NCBI GenBank assembly: GCA_937140905.1
Contig: CAKZQO010000123.1
Span: 1-32,943, forward strand
Direction of reading: 5' to 3'
DNA: 32,943 nt
DNA from: an uncultured Spirochaeta sp.
GTDB lineage: Bacteria > Spirochaetota > Spirochaetia > DTKZ01
The position numbers and the translations under genes are program-made. The first letter of the stretch is position 1. Every line of letters begins with the position of its first letter. Shown here one piece after another: positions 1 to 7,472 of this stretch. The notes under the pieces are model-generated. The model searched no databases. It saw only the letters and a list, made by a program, of their open reading frames with translations, and was not told where the DNA came from.

Positions 1-604
1 TACAAAGGAGGAAAAGGGAAGGCTTTTGGTTCAGGCAGGCTTGGAAGTGATCGAAGTCGATTTCGTACCGATCATGTTCGAAGCGTTCTAGATACGCCGT
101 GCTTTGGGGCTCTTCGATGTAGGCTCTGACCACGCGGGGCGGCGGGAGGAGGGGATTCTCGAGCAATGGGACCCCCGCGTTGTTCCCCACGGAAAGAAAA
201 GGAGGATACACGGGAGGTTGGATCAACACACCGCCTCCCCTACTGTCCCTAGAAAGGGAGCTAGACTGGAATGAAGGGAAACACTCTGTGGGTTCCTTTC
301 CAAAGGCTCGAGCGGCCAGGTTGAATCCCACCACCACTCCGGGCAGGAACACGATGTCTTCCGCTTGTACCTTCCAATGATGCCGTTCCTCCAGCCATCC
401 GAGTACGGCTTCTCGTAATCCTCTCACCTCGTTCGTGTACCCAAACACCCGGTGCTCGATACGTTCCCGTAAGGCTCGCACGATGGGTTCAGCGGAGGGA
501 AAATCCATGTCCGCTACCCATAGGGGGAGCACGTCAGGATCATACCGGTCCCACTTTTCGCTATCCGTACCCCGGCGGTCGATGGGGTGATCTAAACTAC
601 TCAC
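1..604 (-). CDS. MalY/PatB-type aminotransferase / C-S lyase, 5' part (cut by window edge)
   Basis: This is the N-terminal ~201 residues of a fold-type I PLP enzyme, read by hand because the ORF track misses it at the edge. The N terminus has the hallmarks of the MalY/PatB (cystathionine beta-lyase-like) group: IDRRGTDSEKWD, then LPLWVADMDFPSAEPI, FGYT, and further on VLIQPPVYPPF. Members cleave C-S bonds in cystathionine or cysteine conjugates or act as aminotransferases; the PLP lysine lies outside the window. I chose GTG at 604 because it puts the family's usual short leader before IDRRG. It overlaps the last codons of potD, so the gene is very likely co-transcribed with the pot operon. 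A segment of about 15 residues before VLIQPP (PSFQSSSLSRDS) looks longer than usual. The exact substrate cannot be called. Confidence 0.85.
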   Translation of the reverse strand, partial: MSSLDHPIDRRGTDSEKWDRYDPDVLPLWVADMDFPSAEPIVRALRERIEHRVFGYTNEVRGLREAVLGWLEERHHWKVQAEDIVFLPGVVVGFNLAARAFGKEPTECFPSFQSSSLSRDSRGGGVLIQPPVYPPFLSVGNNAGVPLLENPLLPPPRVVRAYIEEPQSTAYLERFEHDRYEIDFDHFQACLNQKPSLFLLC

Positions 605-1631
605 TCTTAATCTCTGTCCAAACTTTGTTGTACTCTTCCAGGAACGAACCGAGATCGATATACACGTGGCATCTCTGTAAGATTTCATTGGGAGGGTATG
701 CCACAGGATCCTTCTGTACCTCAGGAGGCAATAGTTCGAAGGCCTTCCGGTTGGGTGTAGCGTATCCGATGAACTCCACGTTCCGTTTGGCGATTTCGGG
801 GCGGTTCAGGAAATCGATAAACAGGAAAGCTTCTTCCTTATGCTCTGAGTTCTTGGGAATTACTAAAGAGTCTACCCAGAGATTGGTTCCCTCCTTGGGG
901 ATGACGTAGGCTAGGTCGGGGTTCTGCTTTCGCACGGTAACGGCGTCTCCCGACCAACTCATCGCCAAGGCCGCTTCTCCCGCGGCCATCATGTCCTTTC
1001 CATTGTCCCCCACGTAGGCCAATACCAGGGGTTTTTGCTGGATGAGAAGTTCCTTCGCTTTCTGGAGTTCTTCCTTGTTGGTGGAATTGATGGAAAACCC
1101 CAACCGTAGGAAAGCCACGGCCAAGCAGTCCCGTACCGAATCCATCATGAGGATCTGCTTCTTGTATTTGGGGTTCCAGAGGATGGCCCAGCTATCCACA
1201 GGATCGGTAACCTTCTTGGTATTGTACAGAATCCCGAAAGTGCCCCACATGTAGGGAACGGAGTATTCGTTCTTTGGATCGAACTGGAATCCTAAAAACC
1301 GCTTATCGAGAGCGTTGTAGTTTTTAAGTTTTTGGATATCGATCTTTTCCAGCAATCCTTCCCGGATCATGCGGGCGATCATATAGTCCGAGGGAACGAG
1401 CACATCGTACTTGGTCCCACCCTGTTTCACTTTGATGTACATGTCCTCGTTGGTGGCAAAGGTTTCGTAGTTGATCTTGATTCCTGTTTCCTTCTCGAAA
1501 TCCTTCAGCACCGTTTCGTCGATGTAATCTCCCCAATTGTACACGTTCAACACGACAGACTTCTTCGTGCAACCGCACACTAGAAGCACCAAGAATAGAC
1601 CCATGAAGGCCAGTTTTAAAAATCGTTTCAT
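597..1631 (-). CDS. potD: Spermidine/putrescine ABC transporter substrate-binding lipoprotein
   Basis: Periplasmic polyamine-binding component (PotD/PotF family, SBP_bac_8 type), 344 residues. A hydrophobic leader (MKRFLKLAFMGLFLVLL) ends in VCGC, a lipobox-like cysteine that would tether the protein to a membrane. The mature part starts with the family signature NVYNWGDYID and continues with KYDVLVPSDYM and VPYMWGTFGILYN. The ORF track extends 20 codons upstream, but GGAGG lies 7 nt before the ATG at 1631, and that start leaves only 2 bp after the potC stop, so I use it. It is the fourth gene of the potABCD operon and overlaps the next gene (MalY/PatB). Substrate could be a polyamine or a related cation; the family call is firm, the ligand is inferred. 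Confidence 0.93.
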   Translation of the reverse strand: MKRFLKLAFMGLFLVLLVCGCTKKSVVLNVYNWGDYIDETVLKDFEKETGIKINYETFATNEDMYIKVKQGGTKYDVLVPSDYMIARMIREGLLEKIDIQKLKNYNALDKRFLGFQFDPKNEYSVPYMWGTFGILYNTKKVTDPVDSWAILWNPKYKKQILMMDSVRDCLAVAFLRLGFSINSTNKEELQKAKELLIQQKPLVLAYVGDNGKDMMAAGEAALAMSWSGDAVTVRKQNPDLAYVIPKEGTNLWVDSLVIPKNSEHKEEAFLFIDFLNRPEIAKRNVEFIGYATPNRKAFELLPPEVQKDPVAYPPNEILQRCHVYIDLGSFLEEYNKVWTEIKSE

Positions 1632-1633
1632 CG

Positions 1634-2428
1634 TCATACCTCCAATTTCTGAATGTTTGTGTCCCGTTTGTTTATGATCATCAAGAGACAAAACACGGTA
1701 ATGAACAGTAGGCTGGATACAGCGTTGATCTTGGGATTGATCCCCCTACGAGCCATCGAGTATACCACGATGGGTAGATTGTTCACCCCACTTCCTGTAG
1801 TGAAGAAACTGATGACGAAATCATCCACACTGAGGGTGAACGCGATGAGGAATCCTGTGAAGATGGCGGAGCGAATTTCTGGGAGAATCACATGGAAAAA
1901 TACATAGGGTGGCGTTGCGCCTAGATCCATAGCGGCTTCGGTGACTTCTTTAGGAATCTGTCGAAGTCGAGGCAGGATACAGAGCACCACATAGGGAATG
2001 TTGAAGGTGATATGGGAGAGCAAGAGGGTGGTGAATCCCAATCTTAGGCGAAGAGCCGTGAACAACGTCATGAGGGAGACACCCGTTACGATATCAGGAT
2101 TTAGGACAGGCACATTATTGATGGCAAGGACGACTTTTCGAGCAATAGGATGCATCCGATGGATGCCAATGGCAGCTACCGTTCCTGCTGCGGCGGAAAT
2201 GATAGAAGAAAGGATCGCGATCGATAGGGTATAGTACAGGGCGGATAAGATCTGTCGATCCTGTAAAAGTTCCCGATACCATCGAAGGGAAAACCCGCCC
2301 CAGACAGAAGTGGATCGAAGGTTGTTGAAGGAAAAGATGATCAGTACCCCAATGGGAGCGTAGAGGAACAGGAGAACCAGTAGAATGTAGACCTTGGAAA
2401 GGGAAGCGTGATTTCTGAGCTTCACCAT
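1634..2428 (-). CDS. potC: Spermidine/putrescine ABC transporter permease PotC
   Basis: Second inner-membrane permease of the polyamine importer, 264 residues, close to usual PotC length. About six hydrophobic segments are visible, beginning with VYILLVLLFLYAPIGVLIIF, followed by the PotC-typical SFNNLRS. The EAA loop that docks onto the ATPase is present near residues 165-185 (EAAMDLGATPPYVFFHVILP). Its ATG overlaps the end of potB by 7 bp, and its stop is 2 bp from the potD start, so translation of the operon is tightly coupled. Confidence 0.95.
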   Translation of the reverse strand: MVKLRNHASLSKVYILLVLLFLYAPIGVLIIFSFNNLRSTSVWGGFSLRWYRELLQDRQILSALYYTLSIAILSSIISAAAGTVAAIGIHRMHPIARKVVLAINNVPVLNPDIVTGVSLMTLFTALRLRLGFTTLLLSHITFNIPYVVLCILPRLRQIPKEVTEAAMDLGATPPYVFFHVILPEIRSAIFTGFLIAFTLSVDDFVISFFTTGSGVNNLPIVVYSMARRGINPKINAVSSLLFITVFCLLMIINKRDTNIQKLEV

Positions 2429-3276
2429 AGGTTCCCCTCCTCGAAGGTTTTTCCCTTGTCAGTGAGAGAAACGACAGTCATGGCAATAAGGATGATGACC
2501 ATCATGAGAATGGATAGGGCAGATCCAAAATGCCAATCACCGGTACTAAGGAACTGTTGTTCGATCAAGTTCCCGATCAGCATGTCCTGACCTCCGCCGA
2601 GGAGAGCGGAGATCACGAAAGTGCTCACCGCAGGCATGAAAACCATAGTGGTTCCGGTCAAGATTCCCGGTAGACTCAGGGGGAAGATGACGCGTCGAAA
2701 CACATCGAACCGGTTCGCTCCTAGATCCTCAGCCGCTTCGATCTGCTCTTTACCGATTTTGGATAGCGACGTATAGAGGGGAAGAATCATGAAAGGAAGG
2801 AAGTTGTACACCATCCCTATGAGTACGGCACCCCGAGAGTAGAGGATACTTTGGGGAGGTAACCCCATCCATTGGAGGAGCTGGTTCAGGACACCCTGCC
2901 TCCCCAACAGGACCATCCAGGAATAGGTCCGAAGGAGAAAGTTGATCCACATGGGTAGAACCAATAAGAGTAGTAAGGTGTTCCTCCATTTAGAACCTAG
3001 CCGGACCATGATCATGGCTGCAGGATACCCTAAGGCGAGGCAGATCAGGGTAGCTTCGAAGGCTAATAGAATGGAACGGCTCATGACCCGAAGGTACACA
3101 GGCTCGAAGAATCTGCGATAGTTGGAGATAGAAAACTCGTATCTTCCCGTTGGAGTAGGAGTGGTAAAGCTATACCAGAGCACTAGAACCAAAGGAACCA
3201 CGATGAATAGGCTAGACCACAGAAGGTAGGGATACTGGAGAAGGTTTCGGGTTTCCCTTGACGCCACAGTTTTCAT
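2422..3276 (-). CDS. potB: Spermidine/putrescine ABC transporter permease PotB
   Basis: First inner-membrane permease of the polyamine importer, 284 residues from the chosen start. The ORF track begins 34 codons earlier, inside potA and with a charged non-membrane sequence ([15 protein letters not shown]). The ATG at 3276 forms an ATGA overlap with the potA stop and precedes the first membrane helix ([20 protein letters not shown]), so it is the likely start. Six hydrophobic segments and an EAA loop ([20 protein letters not shown]) are present. It pairs with PotC to form the translocation pore. Confidence 0.94.
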   Translation of the reverse strand: MKTVASRETRNLLQYPYLLWSSLFIVVPLVLVLWYSFTTPTPTGRYEFSISNYRRFFEPVYLRVMSRSILLAFEATLICLALGYPAAMIMVRLGSKWRNTLLLLLVLPMWINFLLRTYSWMVLLGRQGVLNQLLQWMGLPPQSILYSRGAVLIGMVYNFLPFMILPLYTSLSKIGKEQIEAAEDLGANRFDVFRRVIFPLSLPGILTGTTMVFMPAVSTFVISALLGGGQDMLIGNLIEQQFLSTGDWHFGSALSILMMVIILIAMTVVSLTDKGKTFEEGNLW

Positions 3277-4334
3277 GGTGCTACCCCGTTCCGCTTCATG
3301 ACATGAATATCTTCTGGCGTGAAATATAGACCGATCTCTTCTCCTACTTTCAAGCTCTTCGTACTGTGAATCATCCACTGATGTCCGTTCTCCCGTACGA
3401 TCATCTCGTAATGAACACCCTTGAATACCACCGATTGCACTTTCCCTTTGAGGAGCCCCGATTGGGGTTCCACGGTTTGCACATCTTCGGGTCGAATCAG
3501 AACATATACAGGTTCATCCCGCGAAAAGCCCCTGTCCACACAGGGGAATTTCTTCCCGCAGAATACCACTTCCCCATCCTGTGGCATGACCCCTTCGAAA
3601 ATGTTGCTTTCCCCAATGAATTTGCTGATGAACACATTCTTTGGTTCATTGTAGATCTCTTCCGGTGTGCCCTTCTGGAGGATCCTTCCTTGATTCATCA
3701 CCACCACCGTGTCGGACATGGTGAGGGCTTCTTCCTGGTCATGGGTAACGTAGATGAAGGTGATACCAAGGCTAGTCTGCATGTTTTTCAATTCCAGCTG
3801 CATCTCTTTCCTTAAGTACAGGTCAAGAGCTCCCAACGGCTCATCGAGGAGAAGAACCTTAGGCTCATTCACTAGGGCCCGGGCAATGGCTACCCGTTGC
3901 TGCTGCCCTCCACTAAGAGAATGCACGCTCCGCTTCTCGAACCCCTTAAGGTTCACCAATTCCAGCATGCGGCTGACCTTTTCCTTTATCACCCCTTCGG
4001 GTTGTTTTCGGATCCGCAATCCAAAGGCGATATTTTCGAACACATTGAGATGAGAGAATAGGGAATATTTCTGAAAAACGGTATTGATTGGGCGTTTGTA
4101 AGGAGGCACGGAAGAAAAAGGTTGACCTTCGAAATAGATTTCACCGGCGGTAGGAGTTTCGAAACCCCCGATCAGCCGAAGGATTGTAGTCTTTCCGCAA
4201 CCGCTTGGACCTAGAATCGTCAGGAACTCCCGTTTCCCAACCTCCAAAGAAACGTCGAACAAGACTTGATGTCCCCCGTAGGCCATGCAAACCTTGTCCA
4301 ACCGAATGATCAGGTCCTTCCCGTTTGCGGACAT
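3273..4334 (-). CDS. potA: Spermidine/putrescine ABC transporter ATPase PotA
   Basis: ATP-hydrolysing subunit of the polyamine importer, 353 residues. All ABC motifs are visible: Walker [10 protein letters not shown] (residues 42-50), signature [15 protein letters not shown], Walker [13 protein letters not shown] and the H-loop [10 protein letters not shown]. The last ~100 residues form the C-terminal regulatory (TOBE-like) region typical of PotA. It is the first gene of the operon. The strong GGAGG upstream is about 12 nt from this ATG, which is long; an out-of-frame ATG at 4342 sits at better spacing (see findings). No in-frame alternative start exists nearby. Confidence 0.95.
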   Translation of the reverse strand: MSANGKDLIIRLDKVCMAYGGHQVLFDVSLEVGKREFLTILGPSGCGKTTILRLIGGFETPTAGEIYFEGQPFSSVPPYKRPINTVFQKYSLFSHLNVFENIAFGLRIRKQPEGVIKEKVSRMLELVNLKGFEKRSVHSLSGGQQQRVAIARALVNEPKVLLLDEPLGALDLYLRKEMQLELKNMQTSLGITFIYVTHDQEEALTMSDTVVVMNQGRILQKGTPEEIYNEPKNVFISKFIGESNIFEGVMPQDGEVVFCGKKFPCVDRGFSRDEPVYVLIRPEDVQTVEPQSGLLKGKVQSVVFKGVHYEMIVRENGHQWMIHSTKSLKVGEEIGLYFTPEDIHVMKRNGVAP

Positions 4335-4370
4335 TTCACCATGAGCCCTCCTTTCGATTGATAGCGTCCC

Positions 4371-4388
4371 TTATAAATCGATTTATAA
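4371..4388. promoter_or_regulatory. Perfect 18-bp palindrome upstream of potA (candidate operator)
   Basis: The sequence TTATAAATCGATTTATAA equals its own reverse complement over 18 bases. It lies 37 bp upstream of the potA start in a short AT-rich gap, exactly where a repressor would bind. The flanking bases do not extend the symmetry. No regulator gene sits next to it, so the binding protein is unknown. Confidence 0.45.
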
Positions 4389-4413
4389 AAAGAATCAATA
4401 GAGAAAAGAGGCG

Positions 4414-4436
4414 ATAGTTGTCACTTCTTCAACTAT
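4414..4436 (-). terminator. Possible weak terminator hairpin after the AAA/DUF4143 gene
   Basis: Seven-base arms ATAGTTG and CAACTAT are separated by nine bases and start 5 nt after the ATPase stop on the minus strand. They are followed by a pyrimidine-rich but not pure-T stretch (cgcctcttttctct). This could end the ATPase transcript before the pot operon begins. The stem is short and AT-rich, so the call is tentative. Confidence 0.3.
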
Positions 4437-4440
4437 GCCC

Positions 4441-5706
4441 CTACCCCAAAAAGTATCCTACATGCAAGGCAGTTATACCCGGGAAAAGGGTTCTAGTTTC
4501 TGTGTCCTGGGAAAGCACAAAGGAATGTAGAAGGGGTTTGTCAAGTAGAGTACTTAAATCCCTTAAATGCCGGGCGTCTACGGGAAGTGCCCGTTCGGAA
4601 TGTTTAATTTCAAATGCTATGTAACCCTCAGCAAGTTCCACTAGGAGATCCACTTCCCGGCCATCCACCGTGCGGAGAAAGAAGAAACGAGTACCCTTCA
4701 GGATCGTTTTCGCCTGCTTGTAGAGTTCTGCAATTACAAAACTCTCGAATTCCTGTCCAGAGGGGATTCCCCGTTTCTGGATAATAGCTCTGAGTACCCC
4801 TGGGTCTAGTAAGTGTACTTTGGGAGACTTAATCAACCGCCGTCCTTCATTTCTTGACCATGCAGGCAGAACCAGAACCTGGTAACTAAGTTCCAAATAC
4901 CGAAGGTATCTCTGTACTGTTTTAGGTGATACACCAACATGTTGACTAATGCTCGAGTGGTTTACAAGAGAGGCTGTCTGCAATGCTATATATCGCTGGA
5001 GTTTTACAAAGGGTTCCAGATTCCTGAAGTCCGATAAATCCCGGATATCCCTCTCAAGATATGTTCGGACATAATTTGCGAGCCATACATACCTGTCTTC
5101 ATCGAAAAACCTCGGATCAGTCAGCGCAGGGTATCCCCCAAAGGCAACGTAGTGGTCCCAGGCTTTCATGATATTTGCGTATCGAGGATGGATACGAAAA
5201 TCCGGAAAAAGGGCTCTTACTTCTTCGGAAACAACCTTAGGATTTAATAGCAGGGTTTGATATAGGGAGTTTGGCACTGGATCTTCCCAGCTTTCGGTTT
5301 CAAGTTCTGGGATTGTGAGAGGATACAGATCGATAATAATACAGCGGCCGGCGAGGCTTTCACGCACTTTTTCCAGTAACAGGAGTTGGCTCGATCCGGT
5401 CAATACATACCGCGGATTCTCCCACTGGTCATAGACAGATTTGATACTTTCTATAAGCCGGACCTCTTTCTGAACCTCATCTAAAATAGCATTAGGATAC
5501 AGTTCTTTCCATTGAGCGGCAGTAAGTCGGGCATAGGTCGGTCGAAGTACCGGATCCTCAATAGATATAAATGGATAATCTGGAAAACACTGCCGTGCAA
5601 GGGTTGTTTTACCTACCTGTCTAGCTCCGGTCAACACAAGGATTCTATGATGACCCGGTTTGTCCCGACCTTCTTTTATAAACAGTGCAATTTTGCGGTT
5701 TTTCAT
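4441..5706 (-). CDS. AAA-family ATPase with DUF4143 domain
   Basis: A 421-residue protein of the widespread ATP-binding / DUF4143 family, whose cellular role is not well established. Walker A is GARQVGKTT (about residues 27-35) and a Walker B-like NAILDEVQKE follows. The middle has a winged-helix-like stretch (SLVNHSSISQHVGVSPKTVQRYL), and the C-terminal DUF4143 part ends with a nuclease-fold-like pattern, GREVDLLVE then AFEIKHSE, resembling PD-(D/E)XK cores. Start: the ORF opens at 5712 but the second ATG at 5706 sits better relative to the promoter (see next entry). Both gene and flanks are visibly AT-richer than the neighbours, and the gene stands alone between operons, which suggests later acquisition. 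Such proteins are often scattered, mobile-like single genes. Confidence 0.88.
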   Translation of the reverse strand: MKNRKIALFIKEGRDKPGHHRILVLTGARQVGKTTLARQCFPDYPFISIEDPVLRPTYARLTAAQWKELYPNAILDEVQKEVRLIESIKSVYDQWENPRYVLTGSSQLLLLEKVRESLAGRCIIIDLYPLTIPELETESWEDPVPNSLYQTLLLNPKVVSEEVRALFPDFRIHPRYANIMKAWDHYVAFGGYPALTDPRFFDEDRYVWLANYVRTYLERDIRDLSDFRNLEPFVKLQRYIALQTASLVNHSSISQHVGVSPKTVQRYLRYLELSYQVLVLPAWSRNEGRRLIKSPKVHLLDPGVLRAIIQKRGIPSGQEFESFVIAELYKQAKTILKGTRFFFLRTVDGREVDLLVELAEGYIAFEIKHSERALPVDARHLRDLSTLLDKPLLHSFVLSQDTETRTLFPGITALHVGYFLG

Positions 5707-5712
5707 AGGCAA

Positions 5713-5850
5713 GATAAGTATACAATAACAGGGTCTTATTGTCCAGGAATAGGCGTATAATTAGGAATTAAAATACAAAAAATAGCGTAATTTAAGGAAT
5801 AATTGTCCTGATATTACGGCATATATGCACTGCATTCATAATCATTACTC
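5713..5850. other. AT-rich intergenic gap between ATPase and amidase genes
   Basis: This 138-bp gap contains the ATPase promoter described separately, a partial direct repeat on the minus strand (ATTCCTTAAATTA and ATTCCTAATTA) and a 10-bp palindrome GCATATATGC at 5819-5828. I see no coding capacity, no RNA gene and no convincing terminator for the amidase gene. Confidence 0.5.
5717..5745 (-). promoter_or_regulatory. Promoter of the AAA/DUF4143 gene with embedded inverted repeat
   Basis: On the minus strand a -35-like TGGACA (5745-5740) is 17 bp from a -10-like TATACT (5722-5717). Between them lies an inverted repeat ACAATAA-7 nt-TTATTGT (5722-5742), perfectly placed to act as an operator. 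The -10 box is only 10 bp from the ATG at 5706, so the transcript would have almost no leader. The winged-helix-like segment of the encoded protein makes self-regulation conceivable but unproven. Confidence 0.5.
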
Positions 5851-7005
5851 TCAATTAGGGTGTGAATAGCTCTGTGACGAGTTCCCGCCATTGGATACAG
5901 GAGGATTTGGCCCTTCTCCAGGCATGGGCCATCGAGGATCCGTGGCGGGTTGGGTGGCTTGCTTCAAGACCCATCCGGTAGAAAATTTCGCTCGCACGAA
6001 TACCTCGTACCATTCCCCTTTTTCGTCAACGGGTAGGAGGACCGTCCCTGGCTCCAGGACCCAAAGGCGGGAAGACTCCCTTGTCGGGAACTGGTAAACC
6101 ATGGTACTTTCGGGACCTACGGATACCCATGGGTAATGGGGAGGGGTTAGGTACGATTCATTACGATGGTGATAGTGTTGGAAGTACGTTTTAAGACCCG
6201 AAATAATCGTCCGAGCGTATAGTTCAGGGGTTTGGGTCAGCCGTGTGCGGTCGTTGGGATTGGTTAGGTATCCCAATTCGATTAGGACAGCGGGGGTATA
6301 GGGACTTATGCTGTGCTCGAAACGCCTGTAGTTAAAGCCAAAGTATCCCCGCATGTTTACCGTGGGAGGTGTCGGGCTTTTCGGAGGAGGGTTTACGAAG
6401 TTCCCTGCATCGAGTGAACGAGCCATTCTAACCCAGTCCTGTTCGACTCCCATTCTCGCGAATGCCTGTTCCAACGCTTTGGCTAAATCACGGCTAGCCG
6501 TGGATGACCGGAAGGGGGAGGACAGTTTCCATCCCTCAAGAGAAGGGTCGTTACCATAATCCGCGTGGATAGAGATGAACGCGTCCACCCGTAACCCGGG
6601 AGGTACCGTGGCGGGGACCAGCACCCCTTTCCATCCTTCTGCGGCCATAAGTTCCAACAGCGCACGGGCGACCTGAAGGTTTATGTCAACTTCCCGTAAG
6701 CCTTCGTGCTCCGCTCCTGTGCTATTTCGTAAACGCCGGAGTTCATCGGGCAACGCGTGCACTTCCCAGTGTCCTGGTTGCACCGCCACGATGAAAGGAC
6801 CCTCTAAAGGACGGAAAGGATACTCGAAATTTCTAATGAGGAGGGGGGTTTTGGAAGAGGGTAAATCACCTGTCTGGCTTTGAAATTGCCCTTTTACAGC
6901 CTGGAAAGCGGTTTTGAACGGGGTAAAGAGTGAAAAACTAACTATGCTGATGAAAAAAACCAGGAGTACTATTAGGCTATTCCTTACTCCTTTACCCAGA
7001 TTCAT
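5851..7005 (-). CDS. Membrane-anchored N-acetylmuramoyl-L-alanine amidase (Amidase_3) with SH3-like tail
   Basis: A 384-residue periplasmic zinc amidase that would cleave the bond between MurNAc and L-alanine in peptidoglycan. One N-terminal membrane segment (LIVLLVFFISIVSFSLF) is not followed by a clear cleavage site, so it is probably an anchor. The catalytic domain shows the Amidase_3 pattern in order: VQPGHWE (zinc His), LREVDINLQVA (zinc Glu), FISIHADY (zinc His) and VLIELGYLTNPNDR (catalytic Glu). The last ~90 residues (VYQFPTRESSRLWVLEPG and YEVFVRAKFSTGWV) look like an SH3-type wall-binding domain. It is transcribed divergently from the DUF454 gene across only 44 bp. The amino-sugar salvage locus starts nearby, but co-regulation is not shown. 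Confidence 0.9.
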   Translation of the reverse strand: MNLGKGVRNSLIVLLVFFISIVSFSLFTPFKTAFQAVKGQFQSQTGDLPSSKTPLLIRNFEYPFRPLEGPFIVAVQPGHWEVHALPDELRRLRNSTGAEHEGLREVDINLQVARALLELMAAEGWKGVLVPATVPPGLRVDAFISIHADYGNDPSLEGWKLSSPFRSSTASRDLAKALEQAFARMGVEQDWVRMARSLDAGNFVNPPPKSPTPPTVNMRGYFGFNYRRFEHSISPYTPAVLIELGYLTNPNDRTRLTQTPELYARTIISGLKTYFQHYHHRNESYLTPPHYPWVSVGPESTMVYQFPTRESSRLWVLEPGTVLLPVDEKGEWYEVFVRAKFSTGWVLKQATQPATDPRWPMPGEGPNPPVSNGGNSSQSYSHPN

Positions 7006-7049
7006 GCTTTAATAGTACTTAACCTATTGAATGGAGGCAAGGAAAGCCC

Positions 7050-7454
7050 ATGCATCGATTCACCCGTAGTATCCTGATCCTTTTAGGGAGTCTGTCCCTA
7101 AGCTTGGGGATCCTTGGCATCTTCCTTCCTCTCCTTCCCACTACCCCATTCCTGTTGTTGACGGCCGCCTGCTACGCCAAGGGGTCTGAACGGTTCTATA
7201 CCTGGCTTATGGCTAACCGTTGGTTAGGTGCCTATATCCGGAATTACCGGGAAGGCCGGGGCGTTCCGCTCGCCATGAAGATCGTTACCCTCGCTTTGTT
7301 GTGGGGAACCATCCTTGTTTCCGTGGTGTTCGTGGCACAAAGTCTAGGGCTTAGATTTTTGTTGATAGGGATAGCCGTTGGAGTTAGCGCCCACATTGTG
7401 TGGATGGGGGTTCGGGGTAGACGCCGCGAAGACCCGCCGGGACCGGTGGAATAA
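7050..7454 (+). CDS. DUF454 (YbaN-like) small inner-membrane protein
   Basis: A 134-residue membrane protein of the DUF454/YbaN family, function unknown. The N terminus carries the family-typical stretch LGSLSLSLGILGIFLPLLP followed by TTPFLLLTAACYAKGS, and then a soluble loop with NRWLGAYIRNYREGRG. Two further hydrophobic helices close the protein. An AAGGA element lies 6 nt before the ATG. It is a single gene, convergent with the NagB/PIG-L gene over an 18-bp gap that contains only a poor hairpin. Confidence 0.88.
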   Translation: MHRFTRSILILLGSLSLSLGILGIFLPLLPTTPFLLLTAACYAKGSERFYTWLMANRWLGAYIRNYREGRGVPLAMKIVTLALLWGTILVSVVFVAQSLGLRFLLIGIAVGVSAHIVWMGVRGRRREDPPGPVE

Positions 7455-7472
7455 AGAATCGTTGGGGTTGGT

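Noticed and set aside
180-380. 66-residue plus-strand ORF at the left edge
   Set aside because: It is antisense to the MalY/PatB gene, which shows clear family motifs on the minus strand.
3366-3815. 149-residue plus-strand ORF
   Set aside because: It is antisense to potA, whose ABC motifs are complete.
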